In this document: piece after piece, positions 1 to 12,237 of the stretch
How positions within the stretch are numbered: the stretch's first letter is position 1
Layout of the letters: the number at the start of each line of letters is the position of its first letter
Assembly (NCBI GenBank): GCA_031763025.1
Contig: JASSKH010000019.1
Span: 6,530,336-6,594,335 of the forward strand
Reading direction: 5' to 3'
DNA: 64,000 bases
Origin: Macrocystis pyrifera
Taxonomy: Eukaryota; Sar; Phaeophyceae; Laminariales; Laminariaceae
The notes under the pieces: model-generated
Database searches by the model: none
What the model was told of the DNA's origin: nothing
What the model saw: the letters and a program-made list of their open reading frames with translations, nothing else
Translations under genes and position numbers: made by a program

Positions 1-57
1 GTTCGGCAAATCATACCGCCGTATCCTAACGAAATGCGCTACCGGTATACGGCAGTT

Positions 58-262
58 ACACTTGGAAAATCACGAAGAAAGTCGACGAGTTGTGGACATG
101 CTCAATGCTCTTGGCGACAAAAATGAAGGCATGTACTAGGCGGGGGCGGGGGGGCGGGGGGGGTCGCTGAGGGTAAAGCTTCTGCGGCCCGAGTTCATAC
201 GTGAAGGGGGTGAACACGACAACACCTAATGCCATTGCTGCACAAGATGACAACCCCATACT
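58..262. repeat. Truncated copy of a dispersed SINE-like repeat
   Basis: The word GAAAGTCGACGAG, followed by a TGG..ATGCT..CAATGC pattern, a 'gcgacaaaaa' stretch and GCTGAGGGTAAA, occurs here in the same order as at about 9355-9475. The G-rich tract at 140-164 sits where the other copy has a shorter G run. The tRNA-like head present in the 9.2 kb copy is missing here. Family membership is seen in the sequence; the SINE label is inference. Confidence 0.5.
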
Positions 263-2011
263 GAGCGCCAACAGCGGAAATTACGCCTACTACCTACTAC
301 CTCGTATTATGCAGCAGTTAAATATCACATTATACAAAAAGTAAGGGCCGCATCAATACGACAAGCAGTACAGGTATATAAATAGACATAACTAATTATC
401 GTACAGTACCGGCGGGGATGACTACATACCATGTATGAGGCAATGAAGGGATTTGCAAGTGACTTCTGGGTTTCTCAGCGATGCCACGACAAGACAAGAT
501 GCCTGGACACGCCACGACATGGTGACGTACCGATAATAATCTACAGGCCATAGACTAGTTTACTCTGACTTTCTTTCTTTCAGCCCAGCCCAGTCCCCTT
601 CAGATAAAAAACACGAAATAGCGACGACCCCTTGGGTTAGGGTTGGAAGGCCTGTACCATCGTCACCAATACGGCGGGACATATACACCACGTACGTGCG
701 GTGCTCATATAAATAGCTGTGCTGTGCAGGACACCTATTCTAAGATAAATTCGTCACACCAGCTCGACACGAGCACAAATGAGAAACGACTAGCTGTGAG
801 TACGCCGACACAACAAACATATACGTACAGTACTACAGACTACAGAGAGGCTGACATATTCGAACAGAACACCAAACTCCTAAGCGGTTATACTGAAGTT
901 AGTGTCGAAGACACACCTTAGCTCTCGAATACGAAATGCAGCATAGGCCTGTGCTCCTGTCTCACATGGCATCATCTACTTCCCAAAAAAAAATCCAGTC
1001 AGCGCCTCGATCACATCTCGGTTTCTCAAGATAAAGAGCAGCAGCTGAGATATTGACCAAACCCAGTACATGGTCTGGTTTGGTTGGGGTTAGGCTTAGG
1101 CTTAGGCTTAGGTGTTGGAGCGTGCCGTTCATGGTGTAAGCGCGCAGCAGCAATTTTGTGCAATCCTAAGCATGCTCTAACATGTTAATATGTTAATAAC
1201 ATCATGCTGTACCCACGTCATACATTGCAGTCCAGGCTGAACTTATCACTCCCCAATCAGACGCGGTGCGAGTGGGCAATGCTGCCAGCGTCATTTTTTG
1301 TGGCCGCGTTTACCCTCTACACCCAAACACAACAACCCAAACGCCTGCCAATGCATGTCCACCACAAAGCGCAAAATACTGCGGTACAAAAACGCTACCA
1401 GGTATACGAGACTGCGGTTTGATCCCTCTACTGGCTGCTTTATTCTGTACTTACTTTTCAACCCTACTGTAGGCAGTACGTTAAGGCAAAAATAGCTGGA
1501 AAAGAGCCCCGTAAGGCCGGTCAGCAATTAATAGCATGTTGCTGAGTTCGCTAAACTCGACATGCTTTCGGTGTTTTCGATCGAACCCCTTGACATGTTG
1601 CACCACGACATGTTTTGCCATTACACCAGCCGGCAAATGCAAAGGGCGGTACAGGCGTGTCTCTAGGAGCTACTTCGTACAGGTCCCTCGAACGGTGCTT
1701 GAGTACGCTGGTAATTGTTCAGAACACAAACAGGTGTTGGCTCCGGCTTTTTGACCGAGATATAATCGAACGTGCCACACACCACAACAACCCTAACCTT
1801 TAGAGATGCTCAGGGTCCGGCTCTTATGCGACATGAATGGCGGCGTAAAATTTGGCGGTCTTTAGTCGCTGTTGTGATTCGTGGGCTAGACACTCGTGAC
1901 CTCGGGTCGTTTTGAAACCCTTACTTACTTACGACGTAGCTAGTGTTTTGTGTCTCCATTCTTCCTTGTGCTAAGCAGCGACCCCGAGCCACACAGGTCT
2001 AGCTCGTCACT

Positions 2012-2037
2012 GAGGGTTAGGGTTCGGGTTAGGGTTT
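2012..2037 (+). repeat. Interstitial telomere-like repeat (TTAGGG type)
   Basis: Four near-perfect GGGTTA units, one carrying a C substitution, lie in otherwise unique sequence. TTAGGG is the telomere unit of many protists, algae and animals. No other subtelomeric structure is visible around it. Confidence 0.75.
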
Positions 2038-3386
2038 GCCTTCCGTGGCACGAACAACAAGGTTACGTACGTACACCGGAAGGGTTTACTTGGTTGCGCG
2101 CTTGGTTTTGCTACAAGTATTACAAACACACGAGTCCCCTTTTCTCGCCAAAACCAGGAATTGCAACAATTCGAAAACCTAAACCTTGCATACCTCGTAG
2201 ACCAGATGCCTCGTATCAGATACATCCGACCAGACAGACCAGATTCCGCCTTCATGGTCTAGGTATTTCAGGGCAGATATGTTCCCGGTCTGAATGGTCT
2301 GAATGATCTGTATGATCTAACCCACGTTGCCTAGTGGGAACCGTAAATTCTGCATCTCTAGCATATTTTTCCTGGGTTGGATATGTACTATACAAACCAT
2401 GCACAGCACCCCACAACGGCAGGTTAGAGGATCTAGATCTATCTGTAGATGATCTATCTCATCTATGATAAGGATGATTTGTCCGACGTGTAACACGTTC
2501 ACCAAAAATATAGCGAGAAGAGGGGAAAATAAGTCCACAGTGAAAAGCTACCAGGTACACTGCAAAAATGTTCGAACATAGAGGGGACGTGTAAAGCCTA
2601 TGCTCGCGGCTAAAGAGCCGATGTCTTCGCGGAGAAGTCGCCGTGGAGAGGTCGCGAAGCGAGGGTCCCTTGCAGTCGTCGATACGGCCGACGTGAGCCG
2701 AGCAGAGTTTTCTTTTCTTGTATTTAGCAAGGAATTGCCAGACCCAATAAGGTCAAGGTTATTAGAGTAACACCGCAGGGGGTCACAAGGACTGGACCTG
2801 ATAAGGTCGATTCTGGAGGTACTCTTTTTATAAAATCAGCTCGAGGGGAGAGGTCAACACGGTCCATGCTGCGGACCTCTAACAACCCTAGGAGGTCGTA
2901 GTCGGGTGGGATATTTCATGCATGACTTTGGGAGATATCCTTCCTTCCTTGCATGCGTGTTCCGAGGTCTACGACCGATACGTTTTACCCTGTCCGTGAC
3001 AAACGGGGAAAACAAAAACGTCCCGGGCGTAATTCGTATCGATATCGGAACCAGTTATGCAGAATCAATACCTGTAGTACCCTTAACCCTACTTATTAAT
3101 AGTATTCAAGCAAGGCAGGGTAACAATACAACAATATACTACCTGGTACATAAACAAACAGTAACAGCAGTACTACGGCACCATTCATAGTAACGCATGC
3201 GTGTCTTAAGGGCTAGGATATAATATGTAACACCCGGTATTGACATTAATAGTGCATACTACTGCTGGAGTAGTGGTATCACCCTAACCCTAACGATATC
3301 CATTGACTGGGGGTCGTAAGTCCCTCCATAATAGCACGTACCTAGGTTACTGCCAGTACCCAATTCTAGAGGTTTGGAGGCGGAGG

Positions 3387-3525
3387 CGTATTCGGGTGGC
3401 TTGCGTGGAGTACCCTCAATCTCTACGTTATGGGTCAACGAACGTGTATTCGGGGGGCTTCTGTGGAATACCCTAATAATAACCCTAACCCTAACCCTAG
3501 TGCTATTGCTATGGGTCAACAACGA
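3387..3525. repeat. Two-copy tandem repeat, second copy carrying a CCCTAA insert
   Basis: Copy 1 (3387-3441) and copy 2 (3444-3525) share GTATTCGGG.GGCTT, GTGGA.TACCCT and TATGGGTCAAC in the same order. Between the last two blocks, copy 1 has about 12 bases and copy 2 about 35. The extra bases are essentially three CCCTAA units at 3481-3500. The pair therefore gives an internal before/after comparison for a telomere-like insertion. Confidence 0.65.
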
Positions 3526-4503
3526 AGCGGCACTGCCAGTATCAGGTTCTCAGACTGACTCCCTCGCTGCGACAGGACTAGGACAAACATGACAACATTT
3601 AGCTAACAGAGTGTTTCGGGAAAAAAAGTGGTTCAGGTTACAATTTATTCTCATTAGTTCAACAGGTAAAACCGGTGCAACCTGGGTAACGCCCGGGGCC
3701 ACCTCGAAATCGACGACCTCCCAACTAGCGGTGCGGAGGGGGGCGTCTGAGCGTCTGGACCTGTTTGTTTAGTCCTCGGAACTGCTTGATTGACCTGCTT
3801 GCGCGCCGTGCTCGCAACCTGTTTACTTTTTGCCGCCCCGCCTTTCACCCCTTCTACGATCGCTTGGTGTCTTTGAGTTCTTCAGCTCGAAACTCGACCA
3901 CCCACAAAAACAAAGTGTCCTTCTAGGGCGCGACTGCATTCCGACTTCTGAGACACCACCGAACAGACGCCACGGCCGACGCTTCCCTCGTGTGCAAGGA
4001 CGGCAGCGATGTCCTCGAACTCGGACGCCGTGCCATAGCCTTGGAGCTATGCTGTAAATAGATGTTCGTTCAAAATCAAACAAAATAGGAGGTGTGTTGG
4101 CTCTGCGAGTATGTTCCTGCTCCTACAGCAGTACTATTGCGCTAAATATGAGTACCTGAGAGGGAACATATTACTGCGAACCGAGAAGCAGCAGTTCCTC
4201 ATCTTCTGTCTTACTCGCCCACATAGCCCAGAACGACTTGTATCAATTTGTGAGTTTCGAGGTGTGGGGCACACTTTTGTAAGCAGTTGGAAGCACAGCA
4301 GCACGCCAACGTCGGAGCTGATGATCCTTTCTAGGATTCGTAGATGGGACAGGGCTACGTCGTCCCATGGGTTCGATTGCAAGGGTACAGCTATATAGTC
4401 TCGATGCCGAAGATTTGCAGCTCTGCCGGATGTTCATAATCAATAAGTGAGGATTGAGGAGAGGGGAAGGGTTCATAGTTTCCAAGTTTGATGGGAGCTG
4501 AAA

Positions 4504-4554
<51 letters not shown>

Positions 4555-4562
4555 CGGGGGGG
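4504..4562 (+). repeat. Long poly-G tract
   Basis: About 51 consecutive G, one C, then seven more G. Its length is likely to be unreliable in any assembly. It makes long proline frames on the minus strand that are not genes. Confidence 0.95.
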
Positions 4563-5229
4563 TGTACTCGATAGGAGAGATGTACTCGATCTCATGTATG
4601 GCCGTAGTCGTATGGTCATAGACCCTCGCATCCAGACAATGCCGGGACGGAGCATGTCGGGCTTTCACCGACCAGTCAGACATTGTTTGCACCAAGCGCG
4701 AAGCGCCGTGAGGTGTCCGGCGAGTCGCATGAAGGGTGAGCTGCATCCTACTAAGAACCGCTTGAAAAGGGGGGGGGGAGGGGGAAGTAAAAATCAATCG
4801 GCTCGACCCTGTACCAAGCCTGGCCGTATCTGTAATTTGTTTATTTTTATTTTTCTGTATTCTCGAGCCAGATTGATTATTCAGCCTCAGACCGAACCTG
4901 AGCCGTGACCTGGGTGATTACATGTTTGTTTCCGAAACTCTCTAATGAGGCCGTATCAATTAGGGGATAGGACATGGTATCCACACACAAGGTGAACGAC
5001 ATAAGGCCAGTCTGACAACACTGAGGTGACAGGACTAGACTTACAGCGGTATCAACTAGGGGATGACCTGGTACCTACACAGAAAGTCAACAGCAAGAGA
5101 TAATGTTGGCCGGGCCCTCTCGAGGCGACAGGGCAAGAGGATGATGAGGCAGTATACGTACACTGTATTGCAACATATACAAAACAACGTACGTCGCACA
5201 AAACGCCATCCGACACAACACAAAATCTC

Positions 5230-5410
5230 GCAAATGAAGAAATGAGCAAAAACGAGAAACGGAGGAGAGGAACAGACGAGGACTCACGATGGATGAGTTT
5301 TTGTCTTCCGCTACCAATCCACGCCCATATTTCCCTTGTATTGTGATGGGAAGTGAAGCCAAAATGCACAAAAAGCGCCTCCGGCATGGCCCCTTCACAA
5401 GCCCGGGGGG
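5230..5410 (-). repeat. Dispersed repeat, inverted copy of 18955-19140
   Basis: Read on the minus strand, this stretch shows a C/G-rich start, GCATTTTGGCTTCACTTCC, a 'tttggtagcg.a.gacaa.aactc.tcca' pattern and then a pyrimidine-rich tail ending CTCATTTCTTCA. The plus strand at 18955-19140 shows the same blocks in the same order. No coding potential was recognised. Confidence 0.6.
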
Positions 5411-7500
5411 GGGCGATGACTCCCGGCGTCGCCTTTGCTGCCAGGGAATCCATGAATACTAGTTGCTGATTTCCGCGGTATAAATTGTACTGCCTGAGTC
5501 AGCCAGTACCCAGTCTTAAATGTAAGACGTGTTCTGTGCTAACCCACAGCCCTTAAGACAACTAGCCCCGTCACACGCATATTCAATTTGTGCACCCGAT
5601 GGTCATGGGAAGTAAGCGAAAATGTGTGTGTTTTTTTTGGCTCCGGAGGGTTGGGGCTAGGGGTAGGGGGTGGGGGAGGCCCCAACGCGAGCGGCTTGGC
5701 CGCGACATAGTGCACTAAATACTGAGGGAATCCAGAATACTGGCTGGCTCCTTGTACGGAATATACACCTGGTGTATCTACTGGCGCGGTCCCAGACCGC
5801 CGTACGATGTGACGTAACATTGATCTACTGCTGTAGACCGTTTTCTTTCGCGACAAGCGATCCTCTCGTACACACTTATTCATATATAGGCGACACAGCA
5901 GCAGCAACACTACTATTGTACGCAACAGCAGTACACGATTCAGCGAGTCTGCCGTACATGCAGCAGTATGTTCTGATAAATGCGCATTAAACACCAGTGT
6001 ACCAGCACTCTGCGAGTACAAAGGCATAATCCTGCTACAGCTGCATGACACGCAACATGTACAGTGCTACTGTGGATACCAGTACTATTAATATGATATG
6101 ACGGATGATACGAGTACTTCTGCATCTCTGCATTCCTGTATGAAGCAGAATTTCAGCGCGCCGAAAAGGTTGATCGGAGAACCTACTGCAGTTCGAAACT
6201 AAAGTTTATCATCAAAATAGATAGTATCTGGTACCGGTAGTTCCTGGTATTGAAGACAAGAGGGCACTGCTGCTATTAATGACAGAATACTACCGTGAAA
6301 CGCGCAACATGACACCCCTTCGGACCATTTTGAAAGCCGTGATGGGATGGGTTTCTCGACAAAGACAAAGGGGAGGGGAGGGCGTATAGGCCGAGCGTTG
6401 CGTCTACGCAACCTTCCCGACGAAATATTTCCAAAGCCACCATTTTCGTTGTGTGTGCCCCCTTAAGGCATGTTTTGGAGGAAACCGGCTCTGAAATTCG
6501 TCCCAGGGAGTGTGTTATCTTGATTATAGAATACGGTACTTTAAATACCACATACCGGCACGTATTACATCCTTTTTATATATCACCACTCTATAAACAC
6601 CATGATACTAATACCACATATACAAGTATAATAGTATTCAAGTACAATAAAATGTGGAAGGTCCTTTTTGAAGAAGTGTCTCTCCCTCGCCAAAAGAGAG
6701 TCGCGGGTTAGGGTTAGGGGGGTCCAAGACACTTACGTATATACATTTATGGTTGGGTGGATGGGTGGGTGGGTGGGCGGGGACGGCTTGTAACTTCATA
6801 ACTTCGCAAAAAGAGTGCTGCAATACACCAGGTAATAGTCAAGGGTTACCGTGATCGCCAGTCGACAAACCACCAGGAAGATCAACGCATAGCCTGCACA
6901 CACACGTGAGAGATACCAAGGTACACCACAGCAATATTTTCAATGATGTACCAGGTAATAGCGCAATAGCGCAAGTTAATCCCATCAAGAGTAATAACGT
7001 GTAGAGTGCCGTTTCCACTCCCAATGTACATGTAAAGCAGCCGTGGCTGTAGCAGGGATTGATTGTGGCATGGCTGCTGTGGTGCTAAACTTTTAACAGT
7101 AGATAAGATTACTATTAATATTAATATCTGGTGCAAAATAGAGACCGGGAACCCATGGGAATTATTAACAAACTAAAAATATCAGCTGTGAGATCAAGGA
7201 TTCCATGGAAACTCCTCTTGGCAAGACTGAAGATGCATGTGATACGTCACACTTCGGTCGCGTGTGCGACGGGCTTTATCTTTGATACGACCGACCGCAC
7301 GACGGACATACCGGTGTATCACACACCCCCTTGTTGAGGGCAAGATAATCCATTGTTTACCTCGGGTACGTTGCACATTATGTGTGCGTTCTTTTCGACC
7401 TGCAGTCTCGTTTGGGGGACAAGCCAGTCAATTTCCAAATAGTTTGTGTCCCAGAAGGGGACTGCAGTGCTAACAGTCCTGAAAGCGTTACATCGATCTG
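5411..7500. other. Non-coding mosaic, no supported gene
   Basis: This span contains TTAGGG-like tracts (6705-6720), TGGG repeats near 6750-6780, CAG/CTG words and dispersed palindromic words. The longest open frame (minus, about 170 codons over 5539-6051) runs through low-complexity proline and cysteine codons and has no recognisable motif. Confidence 0.5.
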
Positions 7501-7504
7501 CACA

Positions 7505-8120
7505 ACCACTACTGCTGTCCGTGCCGATTCTTCAATGTTCAGTCAACCCTAACCCAAAACATACAAGCCCTGTGGTTACATGACTACGACACAAATATAC
7601 TATTAATAATACGGGGGGGCATAGTAAATAGGACCTACGGTCTAGACAAAAACCTATATATTTCCCTTTTTTTACCAACAATATTTCGTCCTATTTACTC
7701 TAGGTCCCCCGTAATACTACAGTGTCATGCCGTAAGCAGTGTAGACAATGCTATGCGATGTCGTCGTACTATTGAAATACTATTGATAGTAAGACAGGAG
7801 TTGTAGATACGACAAGCAGACATACACATTCTATGAACGACACAACAATCGAAACAAACATAAAAAAGGAACAACTCGGAAAAAGAAACAACCGAACGAA
7901 CATGGGAACGAACCCCCGTAGATTTGGCAGACGATAGCAGACAGCAGATAGGCGATACTGCTACGATAAAGAACAAACAAGTTAAAAGAAACAATACCGC
8001 CACATATAAACAGAGCAAGATTAAGAACGAAGGGAAATTACAGAGATAAGCCGAAGCACAACAAAAAAAAGTACCCTGCAGGAAGACGCAGCAGTGTGGT
8101 ACGAGTAGCAAAGACAGATT
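7505..8120 (-). mobile_element. Relic of the LINE 3' end, interrupted by a MITE
   Basis: Positions 7746-8120 follow, in order, the 3' untranslated part of the LINE at 59664-60060. Shared blocks include 'caatgc.atgc.atgtc', 'tacgaca.gc', 'catacacattc.atga', A-rich stretches, 'aagaacgaaggg.aa' and 'gtacgagtagca'. Positions 7505-7600 match the hairpin segment that lies directly beyond that 3' end at 59528-59664 (GTCCGTGCCGATTCTTCA, CTGTGGTTACATGACTACGACAC). A 106-bp MITE lies between the two parts, so it appears to have inserted into an older LINE tail. Confidence 0.55.
7609..7714. mobile_element. TA-flanked MITE, copy 1
   Basis: The element is 106 bp with terminal inverted repeats of the form TTACGGGGG.CC.TAG..AA, and TA sits directly outside both ends. 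Its length, ends and internal ACCTATATAT block match the copies at 12238-12343 and 57448-57552. TA duplication and short palindromic structure are typical of Tc1/mariner-driven MITEs. There is no coding capacity. This copy is the most diverged of the three, with altered bases at its left end. Confidence 0.8.
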
Positions 8121-8155
8121 CTATTAATACCTACTTTTTGACCTGTCTAAATGGG

Positions 8156-8176
8156 ACCCTAACCCTCTAACCCTAA
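8156..8176 (-). repeat. Interstitial telomere-like repeat
   Basis: ACCCTAACCCTCTAACCCTAAG: three CCCTAA units with one two-base interruption. It directly follows the LINE relic and a CTATTAAT word. Confidence 0.7.
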
Positions 8177-9204
8177 GCCGGGAACTCCAGAGCGGCAGTT
8201 TCTAAAAATCAAAACTCGCGACCTCGCAAGTGTGGAATCGACAGTATACGTCGCGAAACTACAGTCAGTACGAAACTGCTCGATAGTGCTGCTTCTGCTG
8301 CAGCTTCTGCTGCGGATGCTTGCTGCGGCTGGTGCTGCCGCAGCTGCTGTTGCACAAGGTCAAGATTCCCGCTTTGTTCGTTTGTTGCCTGTTTGCTTCC
8401 GTGCTCGCTCGATGGTGGGTGTGGTTTGCCGTGTGCGGTATGCCGTGCGCGGTATGCCGTGTACCGTGTCGGGTATATCGATTGATAGGCGAAATAAAAA
8501 CAGGCCGACCGTCGATAGGTACGTACTGTCTGTACCAGAATATAAAACAAACTACGACAATATTGTGCTTCCACTATTAATAATACTCTACACTCTACTC
8601 TATACCTGGTACCGTGTCTATTCTACGGTCAGAACGCTACGGGGTGTTGCGCGCCTAACACAACCTGGGTGCCACTATTTCTGACTGTCACCGTGACATG
8701 GTACGAAAACAGTAGCCAGTGACATGGTACAACGAGGTCCCCTTACAATCTGGGAGAAAGGATCTTTAGGTTGATAGGCTGTTTAGGTATTTTGGTGCCT
8801 GTTGGGATCAAGATACGGGCGGAGACCCAACCCAACCCCCAACTCTAACCCTGACCCTGACCCTAACCGCAGCCAAAACTGGCCAAAACTGGCCAAGCCG
8901 CGTTACGCAATTTTCAAGTCAAAAACACGCCTAGAGATCCTTTCTCGCAGATTGCTAAACCTACTCGGTACAACAGTAGCCAGAAACATGCTACAACATC
9001 AGCAGTACGTACTTGTAGAATTGAGAGAGCAGTGGGACACTTTTTTTGTTATCGAAAACGAAAAGATGAAGAGCAATGAAGAGCAACTGGCGTGCTTGGC
9101 ACAGACAAGAGCAAAAACGAATCAACCTGCGTGAAATACCTGGTATTTTATACACTGTAGCTGGTATCATGATATACATACATACATACATACATACATA
9201 CAAA
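8177..9204. other. Non-coding stretch with CTG-rich tract and telomere-like repeats
   Basis: It contains a CTG-rich tract (about 8285-8355), a degenerate CCCTGA/CCCTAA run (8841-8869), a short doubled 'ccaaaactgg' and CTATTAATA and TACCTGGTA words. No gene is supported. Confidence 0.5.
9177..9201 (+). repeat. (CATA)n microsatellite
   Basis: A run of about six CATA units directly precedes the tRNA-like sequence. Confidence 0.9.
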
Positions 9205-9207
9205 GGG

Positions 9208-9500
9208 TTTCCCCGGTGGCTTGGTAAGTGGTCCGCGTGCATATCAAGATCAATTTCGTGGGTTCGAGTCTCACCGAGTGCACGCTCGTAGAGAATTTTT
9301 CTTACATAAAAAATCGATACGCGAAAAGCGCGAGAGCGTGAGTTAGCTCGGTGAAAGTCGACGAGCAGTGGGAATGCTGGACCCAATGCGCGACAAAAAA
9401 AAAAAGGCTCGTACCGGGGGGGGAGAAGGGACGACGCCTGTGACCACGGCTTGTCCAGAAGCTTGCTGAGGGTAAAACCTCCTACGAGTTAGGCTGGAAA
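9208..9500 (+). mobile_element. tRNA-headed SINE candidate, copy A
   Basis: The head carries an A-box-like TGGCTTGGTAAGTGG and a B-box-like GGTTCGAGTC, about 36 bases apart. The outer bases CCGGTG and CACCGA can nearly pair, as in a tRNA acceptor stem. A body follows with GAAAGTCGACGAG, a poly-A run, a poly-G run and GCTGAGGGTAAA, also seen at 58-262. A second head lies at 9540-9625. It could instead be a decayed tRNA gene; the shared body favours a SINE. Confidence 0.45.
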
Positions 9501-9539
9501 GTAAAAGTGATGATTAACAAAAAAAAATTAGAAAGCAGG

Positions 9540-9640
9540 CGTCGTCGGTGGCTTGGCAGGTGGCCTTAGGGTTAGTACGTCAATATCAGATTTGGGTTAG
9601 GGTTAGAGTCTCACCGACGGCTCCGATTCTGTATCTGGGG
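9540..9640 (+). repeat. Second tRNA-like head interrupted by TTAGGG repeats
   Basis: CGTCGGTG at the start and CACCGACG at the end form a perfect 8-bp stem. Between them lie TGGCTTGGCAGGTGG (A-box-like) and a B-box region in which GGGTT and AGAGTCTCACC are separated by an extra TTAGGG unit relative to copy A. A second TTAGGG-like stretch lies after the A box (about 9566-9576). The comparison with 9208-9290 suggests telomere-like additions inside the same repeat. Confidence 0.5.
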
Positions 9641-10825
9641 AACATTTTGTAGGGCATTAAATTATCGGCATGTTTTCTCGGGGAGAGTTCGTTAAACTTG
9701 CTTTTAGAATTGTTTTCGAGTTTTCGCGTGAACGATACCACAATGTCCGATAATTTAAGGAATATTTGGATATTAATATCAGCACCGACAATTTCTTACA
9801 TTTCCGGACAGAGTGGTGCTGGTCCAACCAATATGTCCGGAAATACAACGACTGTTTGGTGATTAATATGACTATCAAAACTCTCTGACATCTCCGGACA
9901 GGGTGATAAGATTTCTGCTGTACTGCTGCTGTTTTGAAATTTGACAGGAAACGCGTCCTAGCCACTGCAAACACGGGGTTTGTCCGCTGCTACAGGCAAG
10001 GGCCAGAGCTCGGAATGACGGAGACGAAGCTACAGCCGCTGGTATTGTAGTCTGGTGCATATGTTGCTGTGGTCTGGCTACGCGCACGCACTCTAAACTT
10101 GCGCCTGCGGCCTCTGGGCGGATGAGGGTACGTAAAGGGACAGCAGGCTGCGCAAGCTCCGACCTTCTACCCTCTCACAGAGACAGAGCATATACTCCGA
10201 GACACCCAACAAGGCACATACTATAGGGGGAAGACACCGCGACACGAGCATGGTGTTGGGGCCGCCCTCTGCTGCGTCGATTGTCTGAGCGTACGAGCTG
10301 CAACAAAGGTCTCTCTCTTCCTCGCGCGCACCACCTCTCGTCTAGTCTATCCCGTATGAACGCGGTAAAAGCGACCACCAAATTGAGCTTCGGTTTATAA
10401 AGGGCGTAGAGGCGACCAAGCCCAGAGGAGCATTGTCATACTTACATGCGGACTCATGGACACGATACGTGGTCACACGCTCAGCATTCCTCCGTACATA
10501 GGCGCGGGGGGCAGAACACCACGTAGGGGGGGTGGCATTGATTGCTGGTGTTGGGGTGGCTGCGCATGATATCACTAATGGAAAGCGCACCGCTGTCATT
10601 GTATTTTTCAGGCAATCATAGTTTACTTTCCCCCTTTGTTCTTCGCTATGACCTTCATAGGTGTGGCAACGCGGTCAACGATACCAGGTACGGAGGTATT
10701 AAACATGGGACAAGCGCTACAGGCGCTGGGTCAAGGTAGGGTACAGACTGAGCTTGAAACCAGGGGGGAATGTATGTTGCCTTTGTTCGCGTTCGCAAAA
10801 ATCGGCGACGGTCAAATAAACAATG
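9641..10825. other. Non-coding stretch, no supported gene
   Basis: The main structure is a cluster of TCCGGACA/TGTCCGGA words at 9750-9900, including an 11-bp inverted repeat ATTTCCGGACA...TGTCCGGAAAT (about 9798-9846). Open frames are short and unrecognised. Confidence 0.5.
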
Positions 10826-11860
10826 CTGCCAGTTGGCAATTTTTTTATGGTGGGGCCTGGGGGGCCTGGGGGAGGCGAAAAAAGAGGAGAGGGTAAAATT
10901 CCAAGGCTTGCGCAGGCATTCTCGATACGGGTCGCTCAACTTTTCGAGTTTTGTTTCATTGTTGCCGGTGCCATGTATGTATGTGTATGTGTATGTGTAT
11001 GTGCTCTCTGCTGTTCTAGCGCCACCATGTGCGCTGTAGTTGGAACCTCGCCGTGAAAATAGCCATATTCGAAAGATCTTGTGTAGAGCCACATCATAGG
11101 CATTTGAATCACCTCAATAAGTCGGAGCATGCGAGATATTTATATACATGTATATGGCCCCAGCCATCCACGACGGCGAATGATACGCACGTTCCATGCT
11201 GATGCAATCATGTAACGACCGTTTGGTCTTCATATTTATGCCCCAACGGTCCTCAGAATTCCGCCACGCTCTTCCCAAAGCCCCTACCCCGCCTCTTCTC
11301 GCCAATCGACGTTCGGATTTGGGGGAGTAGGCACTCTCTCTTCACGACAATAACCGCATACACGCTGCAATAACAGCAGCGGCAACAACATAGCTAGTCC
11401 CCGTGATCGTGCGAGTTCCAACAGAACAGATGCATATGCTTGCTGTCGGGGTGTCGAGGTGGCTCTGCCTCTGGTTTATACGTTTCGGAGTTTTTGGTGA
11501 TCGCTCTTAACCGCTTGTCAAGTTTGCCATCGCACTCTTCTCCCTCTACTGCTGCTGCTGCTGTGATCTGTGTCTCCAGTCTCGGGGTTGTCCGGTGGCA
11601 TAACACGAACGATTGGGCGGCGTGCTTGCTGCGCGGCCGTCAGATGTGCTTCCTCCATCGAGAGCTTTCTATCTGCCGTTAGGTGCTTCTGCTGCAGGCG
11701 CCGTGTGCCGTGCTGCGATCGGCGGCGGAATTGACAAGCTAGGTTCATCAAGTCATCATCCAACTAGCGTACGAATTTTGTCACAATTTCGTCGGTTTTA
11801 GTGTTGTGTCCTACGTCACGAATTTCAGGCCCCAACATTGCGAAATTGCCTCTGCCAGTT
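10826..11860. mobile_element. Mutator-like non-autonomous element, copy 1
   Basis: The element spans 10835-11851. It starts GGCAATTT and ends AAATTGCC(T), with the ends pairing imperfectly over about 25 bases, including TGGGGCCTG. The 9-bp word CTGCCAGTT lies directly outside both ends (10826-10834 and 11852-11860). Nine-bp target duplications are typical of Mutator-like elements. A second copy with the same ends lies at 22591-23564. The interior holds a TATG/TGTG microsatellite (10975-11000) and CTG repeats but no recognisable transposase. Confidence 0.7.
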
Positions 11861-12237
11861 GAGGAATTTCAAGTCCCCCCCCCAATGGGAAACGCCTGCA
11901 TACATACTACAGAAGTATTGATCTTATTAATATTCGTTTACCAGTATCTGGTATAACGCTTCTCTGCATATTTCGGTTGCCGTTCGCGAACACATTTCGC
12001 CAACGGAACAAGGCGAACGGTCGACGTCCGCACATTGTTCTGCCGTAACACCCAGCCTTGCCTAGACTTTACAGAAATCATCATTCTAATTCAGGGAAAG
12101 TTCTGGGATTTTTCTCGGCATTACGGTTGTATGAGACAACGGCGAAAAGTAGGCGGAATATCAACCATTTGGTCCAAGCTGGACGAGGAGGAAAACACTG
12201 CTTTGTACTGAGCCCTGGGGCGGCCCTGACCCTACTA
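11861..12237. other. Non-coding, nothing recognised
   Basis: This short stretch contains TATTAATATT and CAGTATCTGGTATA words. No gene or repeat boundary could be supported. Confidence 0.4.

Larger units (their letters stand above)
263..5229. other. Non-coding mosaic, no supported gene
   Basis: Open frames here are short and have no recognisable domain. The stretch holds telomere-like tracts (for example a degenerate TTAGGC run at 1088-1112), scattered TACCAGGTA/TACCTGGTA words and the long G run listed separately. Intron-split host exons cannot be excluded. Confidence 0.5.

Noticed and set aside
4243-4797. 184-codon frame with a long proline run
   Set aside because: It exists only because of the 51-base G tract and would shift with any change in tract length.
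9208-9290. Functional tRNA gene
   Set aside because: A and B box-like words are present, but the acceptor pairing is imperfect and the downstream body is shared with another repeat copy, so a SINE is the better reading.
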